Positions 33,594 through 45,833 of a stretch of 64,000 nt of DNA are shown one piece after another. Positions within the stretch are counted from its first letter, which is position 1. The number at the start of each line of letters is the position of its first letter. Position numbers and translations under genes: made by a program. Under the pieces are notes generated by a model. That model did no database searches, was not told the origin of the DNA, and saw only the letters and a list, made by a program, of their open reading frames with translations. This DNA is from Karstenula rhodostoma CBS 690.94. Lineage: Eukaryota; Ascomycota; Dothideomycetes; Pleosporales; Didymosphaeriaceae. The DNA lies in assembly GCA_010093485.1 (NCBI GenBank), contig MU001507.1:694844-758843 (forward strand), read 5' to 3'.

Positions 33594-33914
33594 ATTTAGG
33601 TGAGGTCTTGTCACAGTATTGGTGTTACTAGGTGTCCACGATCACTAGCATGTTTACAGTGGACTGAGTTGCGGGTTGGAGTAGCCGGTGTCCACGATAG
33701 TCTAATGATTTGTGACCACAACTCTCATTCATGTTGTTCGTTTCATTTCCAATTTTTCATTACTCTCAAATCAAAAGATGGAAAAACGCACTGAGACTCT
33801 CAAGCTAGCTTTCGAGGCATAGCAGATCCTTGTTAGACTGTCAAGGTGGAAGTCATGAATCTGACAACTTCATTTCTTTCGTAAGAGATCTGCAAAGGTA
33901 TGGAAATTGGTGGT
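33594..33914. other. Convergent 3' region
   Basis: Only shared 3' flank between the USP-like and MYND genes; nothing else is seen. Confidence 0.4.
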
Positions 33915-35447
33915 CTACTCTTTCCCCTGCACTATGTACCTGTAAGCATTATTGAACCACATGCCGTTCTCTTCGTCGATGAACTCGGGTGTGGGCACCA
34001 AGCCTCGCCACTTGTTCTCGCCAACCTCAGTCACGAGTTTCGCTCCTAGCTCCTTCAAGCGCTTCTGTTCATGCTGAGCCTCCCCCTCATTGTACGTCGT
34101 GAACAACGCTGGTACATTGTCGTCAATCAAAGCCTGTATGGTCGGTTCCCAGTGTGTCTTCGCGTCATCGCCGTCAACCCATCCACTGTTGAACAGCACG
34201 ACCAGATCAGGCTTTTCAAACGTGGATTCCAGAATAAATTCGTGGTAAACCCCTTTGTGCAGCGAGATCGAACGCTGACGGCCATCTGCCTTGCAAGGCG
34301 GGCAGCAGTCGAGGTTCTGCTTGGCAAGAACAGTACCATCGGTTGGACCTGGTATGCCGGAGCCAATGGCTGTGATGTGTAGACTTTGCACACTCGGTAC
34401 CAGATGTAGCAGTTCTTCAAAGTTCGCTAACGCTGTAAGTTCGCGATCTGTAGCGCCTAGCATATGTACAGTAAGATGCGGCTTGTCCCAATTGAGGTCC
34501 TCGAGGGCTGATACAATCGTCAACGGCATGGTAAGGCTGTCGGTGGAGTACAAAAGAAACATGAGCATTCGCTCTGCTTCATCTTTCTCGTTATCAGATC
34601 CATTTCTGTCAATGTCAAACTCGATACTGCTGAAGTCGGGTTTGAATCGCCCTTCTATCTGCTGTTTGTCCGATATCTTTGTGTAGTAATCAAACCATCC
34701 GGCAGCATTTGCGAGAGGCTTGTGGGTTTCACGCGGGAACTGAGTACATGTAATCGGAGTTGCTTTGCCGGTATCTTCAAAGAAATTGATGCGGAAGTTT
34801 TCAATACGACGAAAATTCTGGTAAGCGCCGCATATTGAGGCCGAGTGCTCAGGCGTCGACGAGCAATCAGCGCACGAGAAGACTAGGCGACAGTCTTTGC
34901 AGCGTTTAAGAGTGACCTTGCGGCTTGCGAGTTGTACTGCGCTGCGGCGACAGGAAGCGCAATACGCTTGCGCTCTATCGAAGTCAACATGAACCCTGTA
35001 TAATCTTGATAGACTTTACTGACTGGACAATGTAGCGCAAATCCTCATCTCTGGGTGCAGCATTTCGAATCACGCGAACCATCATTAACTGTAATCTATC
35101 AGCTCTTGACATAAACAATGACTCACCTTTAGCATCTCCCGTGGTCCACTTACTAGATATTCCCGATATTCGTCCCATGTTCTGGATGCCTGGTACTTCT
35201 CTTCCTCAACGGTGTTCACTGTTTTGAAAATGGTGCAGTGATTCTTGTGCATGAGCTTCCAATCAAGCTTCTGGCATTTTGCGGAACAGTAGTACGCCCG
35301 CTTGCAACCTGAGCACTTCAAGATGTCATCAGACGGGCTGAAGCATCGAAAGCAAAGGTTGCCTCGAATCGCGCCGACAGGAAGACCTGGTATGTCGACC
35401 GTACCTGAAGCCGCTATACGCTCGCGGTCCCTGCACTTGGCTGGCAT
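33915..35447 (-). CDS. MYND-finger protein, Mss51-like, with apparent frameshift
   Basis: Start chosen at MPAKCRDRER (35447). Exon 1 (35447-35127) carries a MYND zinc finger, CFRCF...CSGCKRAYYCSAKCQKLDWKLMHKNHC. A GTGAGT...ACAG intron leads to exon 2 (from 35088), which reads MVRVIRNAAPRDEDLRYIVQSVKSIKII. The following long frame (about 34990-33915) begins VDFDRAQAYCASCRR, has a second Cys cluster (CKDCRLVFSCADCSS) and ends in an Mss51-C-terminal-like region (SLHITAIGSG...ALFTTYNEGEA). Exon 2 and this frame differ by one base at a GGG run (34994-34996), and no splice pair of normal length repairs it. It is either a frameshift mutation, a sequence error or an unusual intron. Yeast Mss51 acts in mitochondrial COX1 translation; similar fungal paralogs are of unknown function. 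Confidence 0.6.
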
Positions 35448-35676
35448 GATGGTATAAGTAAGATAGGATCTTGGAATATGCACCTCATGCGATGTGAGCT
35501 GTTGGCTCAGTGGAGGGGTTGCAGTGCACAGAAGTTTCACTACGAGTTATGTAACGGTACTAGCCGAATATGCGATAGCGCCCGCGCTAAGATATGCCCT
35601 CTCCGTCAACGATGTTAATCTCTCACGCCTCCCTTCTTACTCCCCGTCACATCCATCTCAAAAATTCGCATATGCC

Positions 35677-36641
35677 TTAAGATAACCCAGCTGCCTTGAT
35701 GACCCAGTTCGCAGCCTCATCGGCCACATTTCCGTAACTGAGATGGCTTCCAGTTGGGTTGGTTCCAGTCCCGCAGATACTATCCGCCGTGGCGCAGAAC
35801 TCCTTGACCTTGTCCGTGCTCAAACCACTGATGCTCATGGTCTTCAATGGGTCACCAAACATTATGGCGCCGGTGACATCAGAAGCGGAGATCCCCTGCT
35901 GGAACGCATTGTGAACGACCATGGCTCCTTGGGAATATCCGGAGACGAAAATTTTGCTGCCGGGGCACTGCGACTTGGCAGCCTTGACCAGCTTTGCCAT
36001 CTCGGGGCCGCCTGAAGCACCCATGTTTGCATTTCCCTGTTATTAAAGTTAGTTGTTGTGCAGCAGCATGGTGAGAAGATTCGCGGGCTTACAGCAGCGT
36101 CCGCAGGGTAGGTAACACCCTGGATCGTCACTTTACCATCTCCCAACTTCGACCTCAAGCTCTTGAACATTGGCGGCCCGCTTATGGTTCCAACATTGCC
36201 CATCTCGCTCGTTCCGCGAGCGAAGATGACGGTCAGACCGGTGCAGCAATTCTTGTCCGTGACACCATTCTCAGTGCCACCGAGGCCGCCACCGCTGGCT
36301 GCTTGAGGAGTGCAGTTGCTGCCCACCGTCCCGCTTCCACCAGTCGATCCAGTCGAAGTGGGCTGAGCTGCAACAATGGTCGGAGTCGCAGTGGATGGTA
36401 CACTAGGGATAGCACCCGTGCCTCCAGGAAGACTGCCGAAAGACGGCAATGTGCTACCAGATCCAGAACCCCAACTGCCGAGGTCTCCAGTCGGTAAGCT
36501 CAAGCCGGCGGGCAGAGATGGCATGCTAAAGCTGGGCATGCTAAAGCTGGGCATGCTAAAGCTGGGCAGGCTGAGCTGTGGCCTGGGTCGAGCGTCGCTC
36601 AGGCCCGCAAGAAGAAGCACGGAAACAGGTGTGTATTTCAT
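35677..36641 (-). CDS. Secreted cutinase with Ser/Pro/Gly-rich N-terminal extension
   Basis: Alpha/beta-hydrolase of the cutinase family (302 aa) that cleaves cutin or related esters outside the cell. Two exons, 36641-36093 and 36036-35677. A signal peptide (MKYTPVSVLLLAGLSDA) is followed by about 110 low-complexity residues with SFSMP repeats and Gly/Ser/Thr stretches, then the catalytic domain. The domain shows CCTGLTVIFARGTSEMGNVG, the nucleophile elbow GYSQGAMVVH, and the Asp/His end ATADSICGTG...SHLSYG. Cys residues pair as in cutinases. The N-terminal extension is unusual for classic cutinases of ~220 aa and is probably O-glycosylated or wall-bound. Confidence 0.92.
36515..36569 (-). 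repeat. 15-bp tandem repeat encoding SFSMP units
   Basis: Three near-identical 15-bp units (GCATGCTAAAGCTGG on the plus strand) plus partial copies encode the repeated Met-Pro-Ser-Phe-Ser block of the cutinase N-terminus. Edges are approximate. Confidence 0.8.
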
Positions 36642-37477
36642 CTTGAGCAATATGGCAATGAGTGGGTGGGAGGTGCAATGAATGTAAAGTGCACAGCACA
36701 ACGAGTGATAGTAGACAGAAGAGAAAGTAGCGAGTGTAGAAGCAAAGAGCTGCGATGGTGGTGTCGATACATTCAATAGGCATGCGCTCTATTTGTACAT
36801 TCCCTATTTTGCACCCTGCTCTCGAACTTTCGCAGCCGAGACACTGGACCAGAGTTTCCAGCGCCACCATTTTGTTTGAAACAAACATTCAATCATCTTG
36901 AGAGTATTTTTGTACTACCTTGGTGTTTGCGCTAGACCGTGTTGGCAGATCTACGCTCTTTCGGGTGCTCGTGCATCCGCCGTCCGGCATTCTGGGCGAT
37001 CAAATTACTTTTATGACATTAAGGTGAGCAGTTTATGCATGGGGAAACCCAGAACAGTGGAGCGGGCGATCTGCATGGACCATTCTACGGGGAACTAGCG
37101 AAGATGAGCGCAGGGCTGCAGCGGGTTAGCCTCGGTAACCGGAAGCTGGCTTGTTTCATTAGGACGCCACATTGAGGGAAATCACACAGGGTCATCATAA
37201 AGCAACGAAGAACACCAATGAGACTGCAGAAACATGGGAAACATCCGAGGTTGACATCTGCTCAAGGTCTCGGCGTAGTCGGCCTTGAACGCAACCCCCG
37301 GCAATCAAGTCGCAGAGAACAAAAACCTTGTTTCCACATGAACGCTACGAAAAGATAACGCAGTGGGTGCAGAGGGAACCCAGACATCTTTACAGCAGTC
37401 GCCCAAGGTCGTCCGAGCTCATAATGCACCTACCGCATATCGCGCCCTCAATTAAGAAGATCGGCTTTTCCGTGGCT
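36642..37477. other. Intergenic region
   Basis: Cutinase promoter side and 3' flank of the VIT-VWA gene. No element I can name. Confidence 0.4.
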
Positions 37478-40400
37478 TTACGCCTGCACTATGGCTGTCG
37501 CCGTAGCCCACAGCGCTTCCCGGATCCCCTCGTCCAAGTTGTCCTCCAGCCATGACTTGGCCTTCTCCACGATCAGCTCCCAGGTCTCTTCCTCGTCGGC
37601 TAGCTTTTCCTTGAGGTACACAACAACAATTGCTGTGCTCAAAGCAGCCTCGGCCTTTCCACGATCAAGCGATGACTCAGATTTCACAAGATCGTCGATC
37701 GCCTTGTTGTAATGGTCCGAGTTGATGCCCATCTTCTTCCGCAATGAGACACTAACGGAGGCCCATGAGCCCTCAAATGATTGTTGAGCGATGATGTTCT
37801 CGAGCAACCTGCCCTTGTCAGCAAAAGCTGAATCAGTCTCCTCCTTGCCTTCAGAAGATGAGACGTTGGCCTTCAAGAACCGCATTGTAGGGCTATCCCC
37901 GCTGTCGGATGATGCGGCGCTCTTAAGAAACCGTCCCGCACCGCTGTTTCCTTGGGCTGAGCCAGGAGGGGTGCCCCCATCGAAAAGAGCGAAACCCCTG
38001 TCTGTGTCGGAAGAATCTTCCTTTTCCTCTTCTGAGACATCTACTGCGGTCTCCATCCCCATGAGTCGAGGACCTGGGCTAAAAGAAAGGAAACCTTGGT
38101 GCGCCTTGGGCGTCTCACCGGACCCTGTAGATGCGTCAGACTGCGCCTTCATCTTTCCTAGCAGCGGCTTGTGCACTTGTGACTAAAGCTGAAGACTAGT
38201 ACATCCCAAGTCGAAAGACCGACGTTCAGAGAACTAACGTACCTGGGTTCCTTCGATCGCGGCGTTCAAAGCCATCATCAATGATATCCCAATCATCAGT
38301 CTCTTTATCAGAGCCTCCATTCACAAAACGATCGAGGGCTTGCTGGCGCTGCTTCGCCATCTCGGCTTCGTTGGCTTCGACCGCCACAAAAGAGCAGTAT
38401 TTACCGCCGACTTGAAACTCAACACCGAGTCGGACGGCTTCGCGCCGCTGTAGAAGCGCAGCCTTTGTAGGATATCTTTTGCTGATAGGCGTCGTCTCGC
38501 CAGGCTTATCTCCGTCTGTGACAGCCTCTGTGATCCAACCTCGGCCTTCTTCGAGTTCCTGGGTTGCCTTTCGCGCAGCTAGTTGATGTATCATTTGATC
38601 CGGAGTTTTGCGGACCTCGATAGGAATCTCTAGCTCAAGAGGTCCTTGCGGCGATGTTCCCTTTAGTACAACGCTCTTCGGCTTCGCATCGGCTGCTGCA
38701 GGCGAGAGCAGGAGGTAAACGCAGGTCCGATTGAAGGGAAAGGGTGGAGGCATCTCATGCGGTGCTTGCAGAATTCTGGGCCGATCGATCTTAGGCAGGC
38801 CAGCGAAGATGTCTGTAGACTCGTTGGCCTTGGGGTGTTCCTTCACGGTGTCAGTGTCGTATAGCGAGATAGGCTTCGCAGCCGTTTTGTCGCTTTTTTT
38901 ATCGCCCAAATGGAGATGGACGTGCAAACTCTCTGTGACAGAGTCGACACTGTTGTCATCATATTTCACCTCCAAGCGATAGTCCTTGATGTGGGGCGTG
39001 AGAGCACCCTTGAGCTGCAGTCCTCGTCAGTATGCGCTTTCGTGCAATTGCCCGACGCTTGAGATGAGCGGAGTCTTACCATTCGCACGATCTTGCTATC
39101 GAGCTTTTCGTTGTTTGCCACCATTTGTGCAAAGCCATGGCCAGCTCGAGCGATACCCTCAATGAGGGCGCTAGATACGCCTCCGCCTATACCAATGGGA
39201 AACACGCGAACATCGCCTGCCTTTGTTTGCTCGTTGATGTAGTTGAACATTTCCTGTTGAGACCAAATATCACCATCGGTAAGCAACATGAGTTCGGTAG
39301 GCATCTCCGTCAGGCGAGCTTCGAAGCACCCTTTGACCGCACTCAGTGTCTCTGTTCCGCCAAGGTCGGCACCGAATCCGCTGACGTGGCTGCTTTTGTG
39401 TTAGCATGTGCTTCACCAGTATTGATTCTTGTGCCCATACTCGATTGCTTCTGCAAGCGTATCCTGATTGTACAGCTGACTCGTTGGCCAGAGGAATGAA
39501 TGGTTGCTACCAAAGGAGCAGATATTGAACATGCACCCAACAGGGATGGATTTCAAGAAGACTTTAAGAGCAGATACTAAGGTAGTGATCTCACCCCTCA
39601 TACTCCCGGAGCGATCGACGATGAAGATGATCTCCGGCTTCTGCGACTTCAGATTGAACTTCGGAACCTGTAGACACTGTGAGCACTTATTTAATGATGT
39701 CTCTTCCCGGTGAGATAACTTACGAGGGTTGCCATCAATGCTCGCTGGTTGGGAAGCGTTGAGTGAGTTTCCAAGATAGCTTGAGGAATGCCGACATCCT
39801 TCGCCACAACCTGAAGCACGAAGTCCTTCTCCAATTGTGACGTTTGAAGGGAAAGTGTGGCATAGGCCTTCGATATTGAATGATCTTCGTCGCTGGTGCT
39901 TGTAGAAAGACTTCCCAGTGATACTTCGATCGGGTGTGAAGGCGATATAACCTTCTTGATGGGAATACCTTCGGCCATGCAGACATCAATGGTAAGCGAG
40001 ATGCCCTCTGTATCATCTACAGCTGATTGCTCCATGAGTTCCCCGGGATATGAGCCATATCGAGGAGAAATGGACGTGGGTACAGTCAGCCGCACACCGT
40101 CCACTTGTGCATCGTGCTTTAGCTCCTGGATGTAGGTTATGGAAACCTCGACGCTCGAATTCTTTGGTATGTTGCTGACAGAAGTAGTAAACACATCTGC
40201 AGAATCTGGTAGTTGCTCTAGAAGCGCGGCTTTCTCGCCACGCCCTTTCGCCTCTTCGTAAGTCTTTTGCGCCTCTGCTTTCTCTTTCACGAGGCCGTAG
40301 ATAGTGCGATCCCCGACTTTGCAAACGAAGTCGACCACACTGACTCCATCGAACAGTGGAAATGCGTATCTGAACACATCAAATCAGCCACGGGGTCTAT

Positions 40401-40656
40401 TGAAACACTGTTTTTCTGTACAACCACCGGTAGAAAAGACGCAATAAGAAGGCAAAAACCCAGGATTCCATGTAGCACGCACTTACCTAATCTCTTCAAG
40501 TTCGTCCTCTGATGCATTGATGAATTTCTGTTTCAACACGGTTCTGGATGCAGTTGAAAGGATAGTAGTATGAGCATCAAGTCTCACTTGAGGCAGATAC
40601 TGTCGCTGTGGTATAGTTGATTGGAAATAATAACAACCACAAATATGGCGAGGCAT
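37478..40656 (-). CDS. VIT and von Willebrand factor A domain protein
   Basis: About 940 aa, related to the VWA5A-type inter-alpha-trypsin-inhibitor-like proteins. Exons: 40656-40487, 40369-39724, 39667-39441, 39389-39080, 39014-38243 and about 38175-37478. The N-terminal VIT domain includes YAFPLFDGVSVVDF and KEKAEAQKTYEEAKGRGEKAALLEQ. The VWA domain has an intact MIDAS (IFIVDRSGSMRGE, later GGTET and LLTDGDIW). A DUF-type C-terminal half and an acidic/Ser-rich linker precede a helical end (GIREALWATATAIV). The start is the Met after a TTG-opened frame. The last junction is uncertain: acceptors near 38175 or 38182 fit different donors. Such proteins are mostly uncharacterised; a vault or surface role known from animals is not implied. 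Confidence 0.85.
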
Positions 40657-41338
40657 GGTGCTTGTGGATGCGCCAGCACTCTTCAAACGGTGCGAACAAT
40701 CAATATGTGGATTTGATCTTGGAGGGTTTTAAGCCCAAGTTGTATTGGAGCAAAAGGTGGAGTTGGTTATACTTATAATATGGTGGAGATGGTTGCCTGA
40801 TCGTGTCACGTTCCGCCAAGGCAAACTGCTCAACCACCCCAGGAAGGCGATTCCAGTGATTTGTGAGTCACAGTGCGATATTGTGCGCATCTTGGAAACT
40901 TGTTCACCCGGCCACCGCGTATCTATGATGTGTTCAATCCTGAGAGAAGAACCTGTGCTGCTCCACTATCTTTCCATTGAACCTGGGGGAGGCCAAAATC
41001 GGATTGGTTGAGACGACATTTCGAAATCACGGTTAAAACGTGACTCTTCATTACCGACCACGTGTAGTCTGCTCCCCTGGGGCCTTCGAAAGCAGCCCCG
41101 GGATTAATAGGTGACTCCATATTGTTTGGAGATACACTCCCCTCACATATCACAAGTGTATGGACTTGAGGATATTTGCACCGTGCAATCTGAAAGCTGT
41201 TACTGAGACGAATTACCGCATGGAATTGATGCTGATACCGTTTATCGGGATCACCGGACATTTACTGTTTGATAATTTCGACATCGCGTGCTATCCGCAA
41301 CCAACTACACCCCACCATTCTTGCCCCAACTACTCCTT
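40657..41338. other. Intergenic region
   Basis: Promoter side of the VIT-VWA gene and 3' flank of the M20 peptidase gene. No gene is seen. Confidence 0.4.
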
Positions 41339-42604
41339 TCACGGATGGTTGAGATAGTCCCATACAGCTAATGTATGAGTCTTCACTACTGCCAAGAACT
41401 CATCGATAGACACCGCTTCGTGGCTACCGCCCATGCCTTTTGGGGAGGGGCCATAGACGTAGGTTGGGATACCGCGATAGCGATAGAACTTGCAGTCTGT
41501 CCCTCCTAATCCGGCTAACATGACTGGTCTGATGTTGGTGACTTCTTCGGCACACTTCGCAATCAGTCCTGCAAAAGGATGGTCGGCGGTGCAAAAGTTT
41601 GCTGGGTTGCTGGCTGCTTCCTGCACCTTGTAAGAAGCCTGAGGGAAGTCTTGCAGATATTGGTCAATGCGGCCAAGGATCGTAGAGGCATCCATCCCGA
41701 TAGGCAAGCGGATATCGGCTTCAAACACGCACTCTTCAGCAATCGTATTGACCTTGACGCCCCCACGGATTGTGCCAATGTTGACAGTAGGCTTTAACAG
41801 AACTTCCGATGCACCTTCGCCCATGATTTCGTCCGCGATTTTGCGAGCTCGCGAGTCAAAGTGCTTCCGAATGTCTTCCGGGAGACGAGCTTCAAGATCT
41901 TCTAGCTCTACAAGCTTATTAATGAGTCTAGAAGCAATGATGTTCGCACCGCGACTGAGGAAAGTATAGGCGCCATTCAATCCCTGCGCCTCCACGGTGA
42001 ACGTCATCCGCAACGTGCCCTTTTCGCCAAATCGGATCGATTGAAGGCCACCAGGTTCAGCATTCAACATCACGTCGCCGAGCCAGCGCGATGGGTTGCC
42101 GCAATTTTCCAGGAGATACCGAGTGCCCCATTTCCCTCCTGTCTCTTCATCTGACACAGCCATGAGGCCCACGCTGCCTTTCAGATGTATAGCTCTGCTT
42201 CGCAAGATAGTATACGCGATGACGGATGATGCAGTCCCGGCTTTCATGTCTACCCCACCTCTGCCATGAACCATGCTCCCATCGTTATAGCCTGAGTATG
42301 GCCCTTTCTCCCATGCGACCGGCTTCTCCACTGGGTACGTGTCGATATGCCCGTTGAGTATCACGCGCTGCCCGCCTCTTCTCCCGCCGCAGAAGTCAGC
42401 AACAACATTCGGCGCATGTAGTACAGGCGCGATAGTCTCGGATTCCACGCCATGCTCTGTTAAGTAATTTGTGATGACTCTTGCAGCTTCGGTAGTGTCT
42501 CCCGGTGGATTGGGGGATGCCGCTTGGATCAGCTGCTGAAGAAACGTGACGTAGCTCTCGCGATTCGCATCGAGCTCTGCGATGATCGCTTCGCGTACAG
42601 GCAT
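41339..42604 (-). CDS. M20-family metallopeptidase (ArgE/DapE/CPG2-like)
   Basis: Intronless, 421 aa. Dinuclear-zinc amidohydrolase that cleaves N-acyl amino acids or small peptides. Metal-binding and catalytic features: ILNGHIDTYPVE (His ligand and catalytic Asp), GRGGVDMKAG (bridging Asp), VSDEETGGKWG (catalytic Glu and Glu ligand), and a late GGSHEAVSIDEF containing the C-terminal His ligand. The dimerisation/lid domain lies between (VNIGTIRGGVKVNTI). There is no signal peptide, so it is probably cytosolic. The exact substrate cannot be told. The start ATG at 42604 gives a standard M20 N-terminus. Confidence 0.92.
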   Translation of the reverse strand: MPVREAIIAELDANRESYVTFLQQLIQAASPNPPGDTTEAARVITNYLTEHGVESETIAPVLHAPNVVADFCGGRRGGQRVILNGHIDTYPVEKPVAWEKGPYSGYNDGSMVHGRGGVDMKAGTASSVIAYTILRSRAIHLKGSVGLMAVSDEETGGKWGTRYLLENCGNPSRWLGDVMLNAEPGGLQSIRFGEKGTLRMTFTVEAQGLNGAYTFLSRGANIIASRLINKLVELEDLEARLPEDIRKHFDSRARKIADEIMGEGASEVLLKPTVNIGTIRGGVKVNTIAEECVFEADIRLPIGMDASTILGRIDQYLQDFPQASYKVQEAASNPANFCTADHPFAGLIAKCAEEVTNIRPVMLAGLGGTDCKFYRYRGIPTYVYGPSPKGMGGSHEAVSIDEFLAVVKTHTLAVWDYLNHP

Positions 42605-43721
42605 GTCGAAGTGCCGTAAAAGTTCGACTCATACAATAGCGGCAAGCCGGGATCTTGCTCCTACGCACTTAGGAAGAAGTGATTTTTGTTGAGGTTGAGT
42701 CACAGTCTGATCTCAGTAGTGAATGCGAGGCAGTCCGCTGAGAGAGAGGGTGGGTGGTATTGATCATCGCGAAATCCATCGAAAGCTTTTATATGTGACA
42801 CCCGCAACCGCTCTGCGATCAACAATGATTCCATTTCGGAGTGATGCAGGTCGTGAGATGGGAACTCCGAGGTCCGTGCGGATTCCAAGCTAGCCAGTTT
42901 GGGTGTCATCTCAAGCTTCTTTCCGCCTGCTCGACCCTCTGCACATGCTATTGCTAGCTCATCATAAGCCTGCCTCGCGAAATTCGGATTATACTTCGGG
43001 TCTAAATGTCCTGCAACCTACTCCGCAGCCTACGCAGTGTCCAAGTGCTGGAGACCTTGGACCCGTGGACGGCAGCAGCACGTGTGCGGAAGGCAAACCT
43101 CGGAATGCAACATACAACAAGAAAAAAGCGATCGTGTCCTGGCCATGGTTTCATCGCGCGGTCCGCCAAGCCTTGCTTACTTATCTAACCTTGTTTATCC
43201 ACTTACAACGCTTCATTTTATATTCCTTTTAGGCGGTGGTCTATGTTTTTGTCTCTCACTTTACGGGACACTATTGTAGTTCGAGTCAACAATCAGAAAA
43301 CCATGGAACAAACAAGCAAAGCGATGTTTGGAGTTCTTTGCTAATTTTGACTGGGCGCTCTTGCACCGTCCGGAAGCAGGCTCGACTGTGACCATAAAGC
43401 TGCACAAGGGCGAGCATGGACTTGGTGTTGCACGATCTACGGCTTTGTGACCCGAATTCTTGAGTCCAGCAAGCTTTCTGCAGCATGGTCATGCGAACTC
43501 TGAAGCTCGATGGTTGATTACGTTGTCACAAACCGCACGCTGTCCAAGGCAAGTAGTTTTACCTTGATTCAGCTTGATCACCTCGCACTATGACCGTCTG
43601 CACAGCGCTGTGTTGACTAGGTTACGAGGTGAAGGTCCCGCTTCACCTGGAAAGAGCGACGGGCGCCACGGTACACCCCAACAAACCACTCTAAGCTGCC
43701 TCAGCACCACAGCCATAAGCC
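42605..43721. other. Intergenic region
   Basis: Divergent region between the M20 gene and the basic protein gene. A 69-codon open frame at 42700-42909 (minus) upstream of the M20 gene could be an upstream ORF, but I cannot support it. Confidence 0.4.
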
Positions 43722-44886
43722 ATGGCGCGTTGCCGCGGTTCTTCTAGAAGGGCGCCATCCCCTCCGTTGGATAACCGGCGTATCGCCGGATCTATGAATG
43801 GTATTAATAAATTCTTCACATTCGATACGGACACACCTCGCAAGAGACACGTCGCCGACGACGGCGCAACATCCGAACGAAGTCGCCCCAGCAAGTTCCA
43901 ACGTATCACGGCTATGCCGACGCCCGAAGCTTCCGCGCACCATGAAGCAGATATCGCAAATGTAGGGGGCAGTACGAAACGCAGATATGTTTCCAAGAAC
44001 CTCGGAGGACAGCTCGCACCTGCATACGACCGCAACCTTCATCCAAAGGCGCAAGCATCCCTAGCCGGCACCGGAATCTCATTCGCCACAAGAAAAAGTG
44101 AATCCACACGCCGTCACCATAGCAGACACAACAGCATCGGGGACCGGAACTCGACAGGCGAGCCGTCATGGAAAGAACTTCCTCCGGCTCTCTTTGAAGC
44201 AAACGAGTCGCGTCGTGCTGAGAAGTACAAGACACAAGACACGCGATTCGATGAGGTACACGACCAAGCTCTGTTCTGCAGCATGGTCGCAGGAATGCCT
44301 CTGCTTGAGAATTGGGAGGGCTCTAAGCAGGCATATGGCCCGATAGGAAAGAAACGACCCCGAAAAACGGACGCGACCATCAAGAACGCGCGCAACCAAC
44401 CGCCGCTGGAAGGAGAAGGCAGGAAGCTATCCCTATCGCCAGTGTTCCCCATCAGACCTCCAGCTCCGGAGGATGGGGCTGTTCCTTTGGATCTGGATGG
44501 AAGTGGAGTTTGGCCCATTGGTAAGTGTGTCGCTCTTTTGATGAATACCTACAGTGCTAAGACAACATTCCGAGTACTGTTGGCCTACGTCGTGCCTACC
44601 CTGGGGTAACACACTGTACTCGGACTTTTGCACTTATGCTGTACTGACATTCGGTCTAGATTTACCCAAGCCCCGTATAGGTAGACCTCCCCTTCCTCAT
44701 GTCCCCATCCGTTGGCCGTTGAGCCCTCGCATGAGGCTCCCGATTGCACGTCGTTCAACTCATGGCAAACGACGTCGAGCCCTCCGTGAGCGTTTTCTAT
44801 CCGGCCACAATCATGTCGCAAAAAAGGAGGAGAGCATGACCGAGGAAGAGATGTCCGTCTTCGTGGACTTTGATGCGAAGCGTTGA
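43722..44886 (+). CDS. Basic, probably nuclear protein of unknown function
   Basis: Family not recognised. Two exons, 43722-44520 and 44660-44886 (GTAAGT donor, TCTAG acceptor), encode 341 aa. Visible features are several Arg/Lys clusters that could act as nuclear localisation signals (TPRKRHVADD, KKRPRKTD, GKRRRALRERF), a short conserved-looking region SWKELPPALFEANESRRAEKYKTQDTRFDEVHDQALFCSM, and a Pro-rich stretch around the intron. The end is acidic then basic (EEEMSVFVDFDAKR). Composition suggests a disordered chromatin- or RNA-associated protein; this is inference. Confidence 0.7.
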
Positions 44887-45833
44887 TTGTAGGGTTTGAT
44901 TTTTCCAAAGACAATGGGGAGGCGCCCGCGAGGAGGAGGGAGTGTTGGGGTGATCGGTGGGGTGAGTCACGTGTAACCGTGGCTCTGGGATTATCGTCGC
45001 CTCAACCATCTCAACACTGCTCGACCACCATGGAATAGAACAGATCCAAGGGTGCAACCGGGTTGTAGGGAAATTGTCTGTACAACATTTGGATGCAGAG
45101 TGTCGGATACGCTAGACGTTGAGCTGGGGACTATCCGATTATGCGAGGCCCTTTCCATTGGTCAATTCATTCATCCCGTTTCTGGGGAAAGCTTTGGGTG
45201 CCGATCTTAGTTCGCTTGCTAGCGTCGCGTGTTATCTAGCTTGGCTCCTTCCCGTTGCAGCATCCCTCCGCTTCCTCAGCCTCCCTCCAAGACGATCCGG
45301 CTCCAGGCCACGAGATGGCGAAGACTGGCCGGTTTCTAGGCGTAGTAGCTATTCGAAAACATTATGCCCTATCGCGCGCCTCCATTTCGTGCTGACTGAC
45401 GCCAATCAACGTTGGCTCCACCTCACTTCGACCGCTCTATCCGAGCTGCCTGCATACCCTTCGGTTTTCAGCCACCAACAGTATGCCCCCGTACATTGCC
45501 GTCAAAACCTCCAAGATAACGTGATGACAGAGACTTGTGCCAAGACTTCGCGCAACAAATGGACATACCGCTTTCTCCCAACGACAAGCATTCACCAAGA
45601 CCGCCGAGACCTGCAATCCATCCTTACAATGTCATCCACGCGCTACAAGACTCCCAGCTACCTGGGTTAGGAAGGTAGGGGTTTCTTTCGATATCTCGGA
45701 AGTTCATGGCTTGCATGGCAACGATGCCGCGGAGGGACGCTGCGAAGGACATCCGAGACGGAGAGAAATATAAATATACGGTGCTGCTTGCGAGGAATGG
45801 CAGCTTCGTTGGACTTCTCTGCTGTTTCTCAAC
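44887..45833. other. Intergenic region
   Basis: A 183-codon open frame (45119-45670) begins at a non-ATG codon and has no family match; it probably overlaps leader or promoter DNA. A TATA element for the next gene lies at 45769. Confidence 0.45.
45769..45776 (+). promoter_or_regulatory. TATA box candidate
   Basis: TATAAATA lies 58 bp before the ATG of the secreted propeller gene at 45834. Confidence 0.5.

Noticed and set aside
42700..42909. 69-codon minus-strand frame just upstream of the M20 peptidase
   Set aside because: Could be an upstream ORF, but there is no transcript or conservation evidence.
45119..45670. 183-codon open frame
   Set aside because: Starts at a non-ATG codon, has mixed composition and no motif; likely leader or promoter DNA of the following gene.
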